DNA from: Streptococcus sp. SPS1
GTDB lineage: Bacteria; Bacillota; Bacilli; Lactobacillales; Streptococcaceae
Length of the DNA: 64,000 nt
Assembly: GCF_030439915.1 (NCBI RefSeq)
Contig: NZ_JAQFJG010000001.1
Location: 62,001-126,000 of the forward strand
Reading direction: 5' to 3'
The position numbers and the translations under genes are program-made. Below, in pieces: positions 26,951-35,585 of this stretch (within the stretch, counting starts at the first letter, position 1; every line of letters begins with the position of its first letter). The notes under the pieces were generated by a model that had not been told where the DNA came from, did no database searches, and worked only from the letters and a program-made list of their open reading frames with translations.

Positions 26951-28675
26951 CTAGTCCTCCTTTCCATGCTGGGAGGCATTGATTTCGCGATAGACTTGAC
27001 TGGATTTCATCAAGTCCTCATGCTTGCCGATAGCTAGAAGCTCCCCTTTTTCCAAGAGGAGAATCTGGTCTGCCATCCGAAGTGTTGAGGTTCGTTGAGA
27101 AATCAAGATTAAGCTCGTGTCTGGCAAATTTTCTCGGATAGCTTTCAAGAGCTTGGACTCGGTAATGGTGTCGAGGGCCGAGGTTGCATCATCTAGGATG
27201 AGAAATGGAGCCTGCCGCAAGACTGCTCGTGCGATAGACAGCCTTTGTTTTTGTCCACCTGAGAAATTTCGCCCTCCTGCCTCAACTAGGGCATCCAAGA
27301 GTCCTTCCTTTTCACTGACAAAATCCTTAGCTTGCGCAATCTCCAAGGCCTGCCAGAGTTCTTGATCAGTTAGTTCTTGATGTAAACCCAAAGTTAAGTT
27401 GGAACGAATAGTTCCGTTAAAGAGTTCGACTTTTTGAGGTACATAGGCAATCCAAGACCGCCACTGCTCCAAATTAAGAGGACTACGTCCATTTCGATAA
27501 AGGTCAATGCTCCCCTTGTCTGCTGGATAAAGTCCAAGAATGACTTGCACCAAACTTGATTTACCAGAACCCGTTCCCCCAATGATACCAAGGATTTGCC
27601 CTTGCTTCATATCAAAGGAAATGTCTCTCAGAGAAGGCTGGCCCGCATCAGGATAAGTAAAGGTCAGTTCTTGAACTTGTAAAACCTGATCACTGGTAGC
27701 TTGCTTTTGTTCTAGCTCTAAGTGAATATCTTCTGGAGCCTCAGCAAAGACTTCCTCAATTCGCTTGGCTGAGATATAGGACTGGTTGAGGGAATTGATC
27801 AGCATGGCTAACTTGACCAATTCCACCAAAATCTGTAGGAGATAGTTGATGAGGGCAATGAGAGCACCTTGACTGAGCAAGCCTCCTTGAATAGAAACAT
27901 ATCCCTGCCAGATAATAACGAGAAGAGTTCCATTGACAATCAGATAAGTCAGAGGGGTTAATAAACTAGACCAGAAACCTGTCTTTTCTTGTAATCTAGC
28001 ATAGACTTGGTTAAGAGTTTGAAAAATATGTAACTCTCGTTTTTCTTGTCCAAAAGCACGAATAACCCGCATCCCTTGCAATTGCTGGCGCGTTTCCTGA
28101 ACCAGTTGATCCGTTTTCTTTCTGAGAACACTGTAGAGAGGATTGACCAATCGAGATAATCCTACAATGACGATTGTCAAAATGGCAACCATGACCAAGA
28201 ACCAGAAAGTCAGCTCAGCTGAGATTCGATAAGCCATAAAAATGGCACCAAAAACGATAATGGGCGCTCGCAAAAAGAGACGCAGGAATTGATTGATACC
28301 AGTCTGAATCTGGTAAGTGTCCGAAGTCAAGCGAGTGACTAAACTAGAAGTTGTCAAACAATCTCTGCTATCCTTGGGTAAGGAAAGAATATGACGATAA
28401 AGGTCGTTTGTCAGTTCTTTGGCAAACCCAACCGCTGCCTTGGCTGAGTAAAACTGGGCTACCAAGGCCACTAAAACGCCAATCACTGCAAAGATAAGGA
28501 GCAGACCAATCTGCATCCAAAGGTGCCCTTGATTTCTCTGAGGCAAGGATTGGTCAACAATCCCAGCAATCACCATGGGAACCAAGAGCTCAAACACAGC
28601 TTCTAACAGCTTGAATAAGGGAGCTAAAATCGATTCCTTGATATAGGGTTTGAAGTAAGATAATAGGTGTTTCAT
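26951..28675 (-). CDS. ABC exporter half-transporter, degenerate-site subunit
   Basis: A 574-residue ABC half-transporter with an N-terminal six-helix domain and C-terminal ATPase. Walker A is GGTGSGKSS and the signature FSGGQ is good. Walker B ends in LILDDATSALD, with Asp instead of the catalytic Glu, and the switch residue is Gln (LISQRTSTL) instead of His. These are the usual changes in the non-hydrolysing site of heterodimeric exporters. First gene of the two-gene operon with the subunit that carries the intact Walker B. Confidence 0.88.
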   Translation of the reverse strand: MKHLLSYFKPYIKESILAPLFKLLEAVFELLVPMVIAGIVDQSLPQRNQGHLWMQIGLLLIFAVIGVLVALVAQFYSAKAAVGFAKELTNDLYRHILSLPKDSRDCLTTSSLVTRLTSDTYQIQTGINQFLRLFLRAPIIVFGAIFMAYRISAELTFWFLVMVAILTIVIVGLSRLVNPLYSVLRKKTDQLVQETRQQLQGMRVIRAFGQEKRELHIFQTLNQVYARLQEKTGFWSSLLTPLTYLIVNGTLLVIIWQGYVSIQGGLLSQGALIALINYLLQILVELVKLAMLINSLNQSYISAKRIEEVFAEAPEDIHLELEQKQATSDQVLQVQELTFTYPDAGQPSLRDISFDMKQGQILGIIGGTGSGKSSLVQVILGLYPADKGSIDLYRNGRSPLNLEQWRSWIAYVPQKVELFNGTIRSNLTLGLHQELTDQELWQALEIAQAKDFVSEKEGLLDALVEAGGRNFSGGQKQRLSIARAVLRQAPFLILDDATSALDTITESKLLKAIRENLPDTSLILISQRTSTLRMADQILLLEKGELLAIGKHEDLMKSSQVYREINASQHGKED

Positions 28676-28707
28676 AAATCCCTTCTATTCTTATTCTGGA
28701 AATGAAG

Positions 28708-28730
28708 AAAGTGGGAAGCGCCCACCCTCT
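28708..28730 (-). terminator. Possible msrAB terminator
   Basis: Stem GTGGG/CCCAC with a short loop, followed by TTTCTTC on the minus strand. Weak T-run. Confidence 0.4.
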
Positions 28731-28735
28731 CTGTT

Positions 28736-29674
28736 TTATTTGTTTAAGTAAGGCAGTAGATAGCCATATCCTTCCTCTTCCATCTCATCCTTGGATACAA
28801 AACTCAAGGATGCCGAATTGATACAGTAACGAAGTCCACCTAACTCCCGAGGCCCATCTGTAAAAACATGACCCAAGTGAGCATTCCCCGACCGAGAACG
28901 AACCTCGATTCGCTCCATTCCATGGCTCATATCCTTGTAATAATGAATCAATTCCTTAGAAATCGGACGGCTAAAACTTGGCCAACCACAACCTGAGGCA
29001 AACTTATCCTTGGCAAAAAAGAGTGGCTCACCTGTCGTAATATCTACATAAATCCCTTCTTCAAAGGTTTGGTCATAGGCATTGGTAAATGGAGCCTCTG
29101 TAGCAGCTTCTTGGGTAACACGATAGGATTCTTCAGATAAACTGCCCTTTAACACCTCTTGACTAGGCTTTTCATAGTTAGAGGCATCAATCAATGGCTT
29201 ATCAGCATCGGTCACATCGATATGACAGTAACCTGAAGGATTTTTCTTGAGATAGTCTTGGTGGTAATCTTCAGCTAAAATATAGTGACGAAGTTTCTCC
29301 ACCTCTACTGCAATCTTTCGACCAAGCATGCGCTCCTGCTCCTGCACCACTGTGTAGATAGCTGGCAAGTCTGCTTCATCCTGGTAATATATACCGGTCC
29401 GATACTGACGTCCACGGTCATTCCCTTGTTGATTGACTGATAATGGATCAATAACACGGAAATAATAAAGTAAAATCTCTCTGAGTGACACTGCCTTCTC
29501 ATCGTAAATCACTTGAACCGTTTCTGCATGGTCTGTTTCCTTAAGCAGCTGATAATTGGTCGTTTCGACTTGCCCATTAGCGTAGCCAACACTGGTTGCT
29601 AGCACTCCAGAAATACGTGAAAAATACTCCTCTAAGCCCCAAAAACAACCACCTGCTAGATAAATTTCTGCCAT
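28736..29674 (-). CDS. msrAB: Fused peptide-methionine sulfoxide reductase MsrAB
   Basis: A 312-residue fusion that repairs both stereoisomers of methionine sulfoxide. The MsrA domain (residues 1-155) has the nucleophile Cys10 in [11 protein letters not shown]. The MsrB domain (about 180-305) has the nucleophile Cys284 in RYCINSASL and the GCGWPSF segment. There is no signal peptide, so this is the cytoplasmic form rather than the surface-anchored one also known in pneumococcus. Flanked by a BOX upstream and the ABC exporter downstream. Confidence 0.95.
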   Translation of the reverse strand: MAEIYLAGGCFWGLEEYFSRISGVLATSVGYANGQVETTNYQLLKETDHAETVQVIYDEKAVSLREILLYYFRVIDPLSVNQQGNDRGRQYRTGIYYQDEADLPAIYTVVQEQERMLGRKIAVEVEKLRHYILAEDYHQDYLKKNPSGYCHIDVTDADKPLIDASNYEKPSQEVLKGSLSEESYRVTQEAATEAPFTNAYDQTFEEGIYVDITTGEPLFFAKDKFASGCGWPSFSRPISKELIHYYKDMSHGMERIEVRSRSGNAHLGHVFTDGPRELGGLRYCINSASLSFVSKDEMEEEGYGYLLPYLNK

Positions 29675-29705
29675 CTTTATTTCTCCTTTATCAAGTTTTT
29701 AACTA

Positions 29706-29900
29706 ATACTCTTCGAAAATCTCTTCAAACCACGTCAGCGTCGCCTTACCGTAGGTATGGTTACTGACTTCTCAGTTCTATCAACAACCTCAAAACACTG
29801 TTTTGAGCTGACTTCGTCAGTCTTATCTACAACCTCAAAGCAGTGCTTTGAGCAACCTGCGGCTAGCTTCCTAGTTTGCTCTTTGATTTTCATTGAGTAT
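29706..29900 (-). repeat. BOX element, boxA-(boxB)2-boxC
   Basis: Minus orientation with two boxB modules. The one nearest boxC has lost two or three bases (GACTTCTCAG for GACTTCGTCAG). Lies between msrAB and thrB. Confidence 0.93.
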
Positions 29901-29912
29901 AAACTTCTTTTC

Positions 29913-29959
29913 AAAAAAAGGATAGGAAGCCCTCTGGTCGAGAGTTTCCCCATCCTATC
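29913..29959 (-). terminator. hom-thrB terminator
   Basis: Arms GATAGGA/TCCTATC with an inner stem-like segment, followed on the minus strand by TTTTTTT, just after the thrB stop. Confidence 0.7.
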
Positions 29960-29968
29960 TTCTATTCT

Positions 29969-30838
29969 TTATTTTACTTCGACACGGACACCTTGGGTAT
30001 CAACCTTCAAGTCATGCAGTTTACCTTTGAAGGGTTGCTTTTCCAATTCGGCCTTAATCGTTGGCATCTTATCATGAGAAGCCAAGACCATAACTGTCGG
30101 CCCGGCACCAGAAAGATAGGTTGCATAGGCACCATTTTCTTTGGCCACTTGCTTAATCGTCGCAAATTCTCTCACCAAGTCCTGACGATAGCGTTCGTGG
30201 AAGAGGTCTCCCTCGATTGCTTGCCCAGCGGTCACCATGTCTCCTGCCAACAAGGCTGCAACCGCCACATTGGCGATAGAACTAGCCGTAACAGCTTCCT
30301 TGTAAGACAATTTCTTAGGCAAGACGCCACGGCTGTCTCGAGTACGCAATTCATAGTTTGGAATATAGGCTAGAAAATCACACTCTGGGAAGTCTGCTAC
30401 GATAGCAGAAACTTGCCCATCAACGGAGCTTGCAATAACGAGATTACCATAAATGGCTGGAGCCACATTATCAGGGTGTCCTTCAATCTTAGTCGCTAAC
30501 TGCAATTTTTCATGGTCAGATAAGTTGAGATTTCCCAGTTGGTTGGCTAGTTCAATCCCAGCAACAATAACAGAACTGGAAGAACCCAAACCACGCGCTA
30601 AGGGAACATCACTAGTCATTTTCAAACGTCTTGGTTGTAAATCTGGTACAATTTGCAAAGCGATTTTGAGCAAGAGATTACGCTCATCATGTGGAATCCA
30701 TTTGCCAATCTGGTGTTCAATCAACCACTCATCTCGTTCTTCACAGACCTCTATTTGAAGATACTTGGTTACAGCTACACCGACCGAGTCAAAACCTGGC
30801 CCGATATTGGCACTGGTTGCAGGTACAATAATCTTCAT
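29969..30838 (-). CDS. thrB: Homoserine kinase
   Basis: A 289-residue GHMP-family kinase that phosphorylates homoserine for threonine synthesis. The ATP-binding loop is [11 protein letters not shown] (about residues 82-92). The N-terminal [13 protein letters not shown] and C-terminal [11 protein letters not shown] motifs are the other GHMP signatures. It follows hom by one base and is translationally coupled to it. Confidence 0.97.
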   Translation of the reverse strand: MKIIVPATSANIGPGFDSVGVAVTKYLQIEVCEERDEWLIEHQIGKWIPHDERNLLLKIALQIVPDLQPRRLKMTSDVPLARGLGSSSSVIVAGIELANQLGNLNLSDHEKLQLATKIEGHPDNVAPAIYGNLVIASSVDGQVSAIVADFPECDFLAYIPNYELRTRDSRGVLPKKLSYKEAVTASSIANVAVAALLAGDMVTAGQAIEGDLFHERYRQDLVREFATIKQVAKENGAYATYLSGAGPTVMVLASHDKMPTIKAELEKQPFKGKLHDLKVDTQGVRVEVK

Positions 30839-30839
30839 T

Positions 30840-32126
30840 TTATTCTCCTAGCACCTTGAAGGTATTCAAGAGGTCGAATTCTGAAACCTTTTTCAATTCA
30901 GCTGAGACATTTTCAAGCTGGGCTTTATTAATCTTGTGTGTAATGATCACGACACGCGCCTTATCCCCCTCTTTGCCATCTTGGAGGATTTGCTTGAAGG
31001 AAATATCTTGAGCGTTGAAGATTTCAGCCAATTTCAAGACCTGACCTTTTGAGTCTGGAGCCAAGATTGAGAAGTAGTAATTTGCTTTGACATCCTCTGG
31101 ATTAGCCAAGACCAAGTCACGGCTATATTCGTTGAAGTCTTTGCCAATGGTACCATCATTCAAGCGACGAACGATACGGACAATATCCGCCACCACACTT
31201 GTTGCAGTTGGTTTTTGACCCGCACCTGGTCCGTAGTACATAGACTCACCAATACCAATAGATTCTACAAAAACAGCGTTCATTACGCCATTCACACTGG
31301 CAAGTGGGTGTGCTTTAGGTAGGAAGGTTGGAGTTACTTCTGCAGCAATACCTGAAGGAGTTTCCTCGATAGAACCAACCAATTTCACTACATAACCAAG
31401 CTCTTGAGCTACAGCTACGTCTTCTGGTGTGATATTGCGGATTCCCTTGTGGGCCACGTCGTCAAAAGCGACCTTCATGCCAAAGGCAAATTGACTCAAA
31501 ATAACCATCTTGTAGGCTGCATCAATCCCATCCACGTCATTTGTCGGATCACTTTCTGCAAAACCAAGTCTTTGCGCTTCTGCAAGAGCATCATCGTAAG
31601 ACCAGCCTTCTTCCACCATCTTGGTCATCATGAAGTTGGAAGTTCCGTTGACTACTCCAAGCACGCGCGTGATTTTATCAGAAGCCAAGGAATTTGCTAA
31701 AGTACGAAGAATTGGAATCCCACCAGCTACTGCTGCTTCGTAGTAAAGTGCTACCTTGTTAGCTTGAGCGATTTCTAACAATTCCGCACCATGGACAGCC
31801 AAAAGGTCCTTGTTAGCAGTAACAACGTGTTTTCCAGCCTCCAAGGCACGAGTGATAAAGGTCTTAGCAGGTTCGATACGTCCCATCAATTCCACTACGA
31901 TGGTAATATCTTGGTCTGACAAAATGTCATCCACATTGGTTACAAAGTTAAAGTCATTCCCTGCTGCAAGCAAGCGATTCTTTTCATCTTCATCCTTGAC
32001 CAATACCTTGGCAACTTCAATCTCTGAATGTGCTGATTGATTGATTTTTTCTCCATTTTCCTTTAGGAGGAAAGGCACACCACTTGCAACGGTACCAAAT
32101 CCTAGTAAAGCAATTTTAACTGTCAT
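30840..32126 (-). CDS. hom: Homoserine dehydrogenase
   Basis: A 428-residue enzyme that reduces aspartate semialdehyde to homoserine, the branch toward threonine and methionine. The NAD(P) motif GFGTVASGV is at residues 8-16, the catalytic region ANKDLLA and the GVVNGTSNF loop are intact, and a C-terminal ACT domain (about 345-428) provides feedback control. ATG at 32126, with GAGGAG upstream. An extended -10 (TGTTATAAT, 32158-32163) precedes it. Confidence 0.97.
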   Translation of the reverse strand: MTVKIALLGFGTVASGVPFLLKENGEKINQSAHSEIEVAKVLVKDEDEKNRLLAAGNDFNFVTNVDDILSDQDITIVVELMGRIEPAKTFITRALEAGKHVVTANKDLLAVHGAELLEIAQANKVALYYEAAVAGGIPILRTLANSLASDKITRVLGVVNGTSNFMMTKMVEEGWSYDDALAEAQRLGFAESDPTNDVDGIDAAYKMVILSQFAFGMKVAFDDVAHKGIRNITPEDVAVAQELGYVVKLVGSIEETPSGIAAEVTPTFLPKAHPLASVNGVMNAVFVESIGIGESMYYGPGAGQKPTATSVVADIVRIVRRLNDGTIGKDFNEYSRDLVLANPEDVKANYYFSILAPDSKGQVLKLAEIFNAQDISFKQILQDGKEGDKARVVIITHKINKAQLENVSAELKKVSEFDLLNTFKVLGE

Positions 32127-32215
32127 GTTTGTCTCCTCGAAATTTTCTAATATAGCCATTATAACAGAATTTTGTGAAAATTCCTATTATAGTAAATCAC
32201 TATTTCAGTCTAGAA

Positions 32216-32241
32216 AAGAAAAAACGAATCTGATGATTCGC
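32216..32241 (-). terminator. mecA terminator
   Basis: Stem CGAATC/GATTCG followed on the minus strand by a T-run, 37 bases after the mecA stop. Confidence 0.8.
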
Positions 32242-32277
32242 TCTTCTTAAAATCTAGAAATAGCTTTCCAGAAATGA

Positions 32278-33015
32278 TTATCCAATCTTTTGCAGATTAA
32301 TCACCGCATCGTGATTCATCAAGACTTGACCATACTCCTGCAAGACTGAACGACTGATATCACTATCGTCCGCAAACTCGCGCATACGGGCCAACAGCCA
32401 AGCTGGATATGGACTTGGATGATTTTCTATATCTACTAAAATGGTCAAATAATAGCGCCCATTCATCTTGTAAAGTTCAGAAGTTTCCATCTCAAAAGTC
32501 ACTGTCTTGGCAAAAGCCACCAAATCAGCTAACTTAGCAAAAGAAAGGATGTAGTAGATGTAAGGCTCTTTCTTGCTCTCAACTTCTTGTTCAGCCTGCT
32601 CTTGCTCTTCTTCCTTAGCTTCAACTTGCTCAAGAGATTGAATCGCTTCAATATCATCCTTGGTTTTGTCCGCAATGCTTTTTTCCAAGGTTTTGATAAA
32701 TTCATCTGGCGACATTTGAGTCAATTCTTCCATATCTGGTAAATCCGATAAGTCTTCAAAATCTAGATTTTGGTCAATCTTTGACTTGGTTACAAAGACA
32801 TCTACCTTATCAGGTTTTGGAGTCACACGAAAACTCAACATGCCTGTATCTAGGAAGCTATCAGGCATCTCTAACTCATCCAAGATAGCATAAAAGAACT
32901 CTTCTGTTTTTTCTTGAGGAACAAGAAAGTCGGCAATCTCCATGCCACGATCCATCAAATCCTCTAAAGACATCGTGATTTTCAAAGTTGTATCACTAAT
33001 TTGTTTCATTTTCAT
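32278..33015 (-). CDS. mecA: Adaptor protein MecA
   Basis: A 245-residue ClpCP adaptor. In streptococci it delivers the competence sigma factor ComX and other proteins to the protease. The N-terminal recognition part (MKMKQISDTTLKITM) and the C-terminal ClpC-binding part (EPYIYYILSFAKLADLVAFA) flank an acidic Glu/Gln-rich linker at about 125-150. The ATG at 33015 has GAGG nine bases upstream. It diverges from the flippase gene and has its own promoter (33047-33075) and terminator. Confidence 0.96.
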   Translation of the reverse strand: MKMKQISDTTLKITMSLEDLMDRGMEIADFLVPQEKTEEFFYAILDELEMPDSFLDTGMLSFRVTPKPDKVDVFVTKSKIDQNLDFEDLSDLPDMEELTQMSPDEFIKTLEKSIADKTKDDIEAIQSLEQVEAKEEEQEQAEQEVESKKEPYIYYILSFAKLADLVAFAKTVTFEMETSELYKMNGRYYLTILVDIENHPSPYPAWLLARMREFADDSDISRSVLQEYGQVLMNHDAVINLQKIG

Positions 33016-33046
33016 TGCTAGTAACCTCATACTTTCAGTTCTATCT

Positions 33047-33075
33047 ATTATACTAGATTTTTACGATTTTATCAA
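33047..33075 (-). promoter_or_regulatory. mecA promoter
   Basis: On the minus strand: -35 TTGATA, 17-base spacer, -10 TATAAT. Confidence 0.65.
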
Positions 33076-33093
33076 AAGAATGGAGCGAGAATG

Positions 33094-33102
33094 TGATATA
33101 AT
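33094..33102 (+). promoter_or_regulatory. Flippase promoter (extended -10)
   Basis: TGATATAAT, an extended -10 without a clear -35, about 38 bases before the start codon. Confidence 0.5.
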
Positions 33103-33139
33103 ACTAGAGACCATTTTACAATACAAGAAAGAAAGTACA

Positions 33140-34618
33140 ATGAAAAATATAAAAGTTAATGCACTGGCTAGCTTACTAGTCAATGTTCTCAATATCGTTT
33201 TTCCGCTGATAACCAATCCTTATCTGACTCGGATTCTCAGCAAATCCAACTACGGTTATTTCAATACCGCCAATACCTGGGCTAGCTTTGTCATTCCTTT
33301 AGCCGCCTTCGGAATCTACAACTACGGAATTCGAGCTATCAGTAAGGTCAAGGATGATAAGAATAAAATCAACTATGTTTTCTCTAAATTATTCTATATC
33401 TCCATTATTACATCTGTTCTAACAACCAGTATCTATTTCCTATTTATTTATCTGGATAATAGTATTGAAAATTTGAAAGAACTCTACTACATACTTGGTG
33501 TCCAGGCTCTCTTCCAATTCCTTTATATCGAATGGATGAACGAAGCTTATGAAAACTATGCCTTCATCCTTTACAAGACATTGATTATTCGGATTGCCAT
33601 GCTGGTTGCTATCTTTACCTTTGTTAAAACTGCAGATGATATCATTCCTTATGCCATCGTCATGAGTGCGACAACTATCCTCAACTACCTGCTCAGTTTT
33701 CTTTGGATCAAGAGAGAAGTTTCCTTTGTCAAAATTGGTTTCATGGAATTAATCAAAGCATCTAAACCACTCTTGACCATGTTGCTTCTAGCTAATGCCA
33801 ATATGCTCTACACCTTACTTGATAGAATGTTTATCACCAAAGGGCCTGATGAAAACTATATTTCTTATTATACCATTGCTTTCAGCATCGTTATGTTGAT
33901 TGCCAGTGTCCTGAGTGGAGCTATCAACGTCAGTATTCCACGTCTCGGCTACTATCTCGGTAAGAAAGACTACGAATCTTATAAAAATCTTCTGAACCAA
34001 GGAGCTGCCCTCTTTTATTTCCTTATCATTCCAACCAGTATTGGGATTATGGTATTAGGAAACTACGCAGCAGTTATCTACTCTTCTGAAAAATACCTTG
34101 AAGCTGGTATTGTGACTAGTGTCTTCGCCTTTCGAACTATCATTTGGGCTATTGAGTTGATTCTCGGTAAACAAATTATCTTCATCAACGACCACGAAAA
34201 TCGTTTAACAGCCTTTTACTTTATTGGTGGCGGCGCTAATATCCTACTCAACAGCCTCTTGTATTTCAATAATATTTTTGCACCAGAGTATTACATTGCT
34301 ACTACTATTATTGCAGAAACTGTAGTTGTTCTACTGGAAATTTACTTTATCAAGAAACATCATCTGCTTGACTTAAAAGAAATCTTTACTACTTTAACAC
34401 GCTATACTATTGTATCGCTCGGATTCATTCCGATCTATTTTGCCTTTAAATTCCTTTTCCAAATCAACTCTTACATAGTCAACCTCAATATGATACTCAT
34501 GGTTCTCTCGACTGTTGCAACCTGTGGAATCTACTATCTCTTGGTACTTTTTATCACAAAAGATAAAACATTCCATTATGCACTCAATCTTGCTCTTGCT
34601 AAGATTAAAAGAAATTGA
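33140..34618 (+). CDS. Polysaccharide flippase (Wzx/MATE-like)
   Basis: A 492-residue membrane protein with 12-14 predicted helices, of the polysaccharide biosynthesis/oligosaccharide flippase group. The start MKNIKVNALASLLVN and PLITNPYLTRIL are typical of Wzx-like proteins that move lipid-linked glycan units across the membrane. The ATG at 33140 is favoured over an in-frame extension that runs into the mecA promoter region. It converges on a LicD-GT operon and ends at a long shared terminator. I expect it to serve a teichoic-acid-like or other glycopolymer; the exact substrate is not evident. Confidence 0.85.
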   Translation: MKNIKVNALASLLVNVLNIVFPLITNPYLTRILSKSNYGYFNTANTWASFVIPLAAFGIYNYGIRAISKVKDDKNKINYVFSKLFYISIITSVLTTSIYFLFIYLDNSIENLKELYYILGVQALFQFLYIEWMNEAYENYAFILYKTLIIRIAMLVAIFTFVKTADDIIPYAIVMSATTILNYLLSFLWIKREVSFVKIGFMELIKASKPLLTMLLLANANMLYTLLDRMFITKGPDENYISYYTIAFSIVMLIASVLSGAINVSIPRLGYYLGKKDYESYKNLLNQGAALFYFLIIPTSIGIMVLGNYAAVIYSSEKYLEAGIVTSVFAFRTIIWAIELILGKQIIFINDHENRLTAFYFIGGGANILLNSLLYFNNIFAPEYYIATTIIAETVVVLLEIYFIKKHHLLDLKEIFTTLTRYTIVSLGFIPIYFAFKFLFQINSYIVNLNMILMVLSTVATCGIYYLLVLFITKDKTFHYALNLALAKIKRN

Positions 34619-34620
34619 AA

Positions 34621-34674
34621 AAATCACCTACCTATCTAAAACAAGGAATATTCCAGTAGATAGGTAGGTGATTT
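34621..34674. terminator. Bidirectional terminator, flippase / licD operon
   Basis: A perfect 17-base-pair stem (34621-34637 with 34658-34674). The 20-base loop itself contains the palindrome GGAATATTCC. T-rich on the right side. Confidence 0.85.
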
Positions 34675-34714
34675 ATTTTATCGAATTATCAAATCAAAGC
34701 AACTTGCTCATAAA

Positions 34715-35527
34715 TTAATCAATCCAGTAATTTTTATCAGTTCCTGGATTTTGATTTTCAATAGGTGGAGGAGTCATATAGTCTTCACCAAACTCGTAAA
34801 CCAAAATCTCATGGAATTTTCTAGGAACCTTCACAAGAATATTCTCATATGACATTTCAATTGTATCGTATAACCACTCTTTCTTAATTCCACTTGGATA
34901 GTAAGAGTCATAGGTAGTACATGCAAGATCTGTAGCCTGCTCAACATCATATTGCAAAGCTAACCTCTCCAATTTTTCATTCCATTTCTGTGGAGAAGTC
35001 AATCTGAAAATTGTAGATGCAAAATAACGTGGTAAATTTTTGACACCTCCATTATCTATTTTGACTCCTTTAAAATTCAGAGACGAAAGTCGAATAAATT
35101 GTTTATAAAGCCTCATCTTTTTTCTATCACGTTCATCTGTAACAACCCCATCGTATGGGAAAATATCAACACAAGTACCTAGAACAACCGACTTATCTAA
35201 AAGATTAGCATCTCTTCTTGTCCTCACATCATAAACTCTCATATATGTATAAGGGTAGCCTTTTGTTTCTCTATATGAAATTAATCTATAATAGGGATGT
35301 TTTTCATTCTTTAATATCTCATAGAGCTTTTCAAATTCATCTCGAGCCAAAGAAATATCGGTATCATCATCCCAAGGAATAAAACCTTTATGGCGTACAG
35401 CTCCTAGTAAGGTCCCAAAATCAATAAAATACTTGATTTCATGCTCCTCACACAGTTCATGCAAATAGTTTAAAATATCTAATTCAATTTGTTTAATTTC
35501 TTCAAGAGTCAAAATTTTCTCTGACAT
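34715..35527 (-). CDS. LicD family phosphotransferase, last gene of the operon
   Basis: A 270-residue LicD-family protein. The family transfers phospho-groups such as phosphocholine to glycans. The diagnostic GTLLGAVRHKGFIPWDDDTD (residues about 38-57) holds the metal-binding aspartates, and VDIFPYDG follows. The gene looks A+T-richer than the aro operon. AGGAG lies ten bases before the ATG. The substrate is unknown; the pathway suggests a surface glycopolymer. Confidence 0.85.
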   Translation of the reverse strand: MSEKILTLEEIKQIELDILNYLHELCEEHEIKYFIDFGTLLGAVRHKGFIPWDDDTDISLARDEFEKLYEILKNEKHPYYRLISYRETKGYPYTYMRVYDVRTRRDANLLDKSVVLGTCVDIFPYDGVVTDERDRKKMRLYKQFIRLSSLNFKGVKIDNGGVKNLPRYFASTIFRLTSPQKWNEKLERLALQYDVEQATDLACTTYDSYYPSGIKKEWLYDTIEMSYENILVKVPRKFHEILVYEFGEDYMTPPPIENQNPGTDKNYWID

Positions 35528-35585
35528 CTATTATTCACTCCTAATCTTTTTACATCGAGTTAATGGCTTCTTCATTTCAATAACA

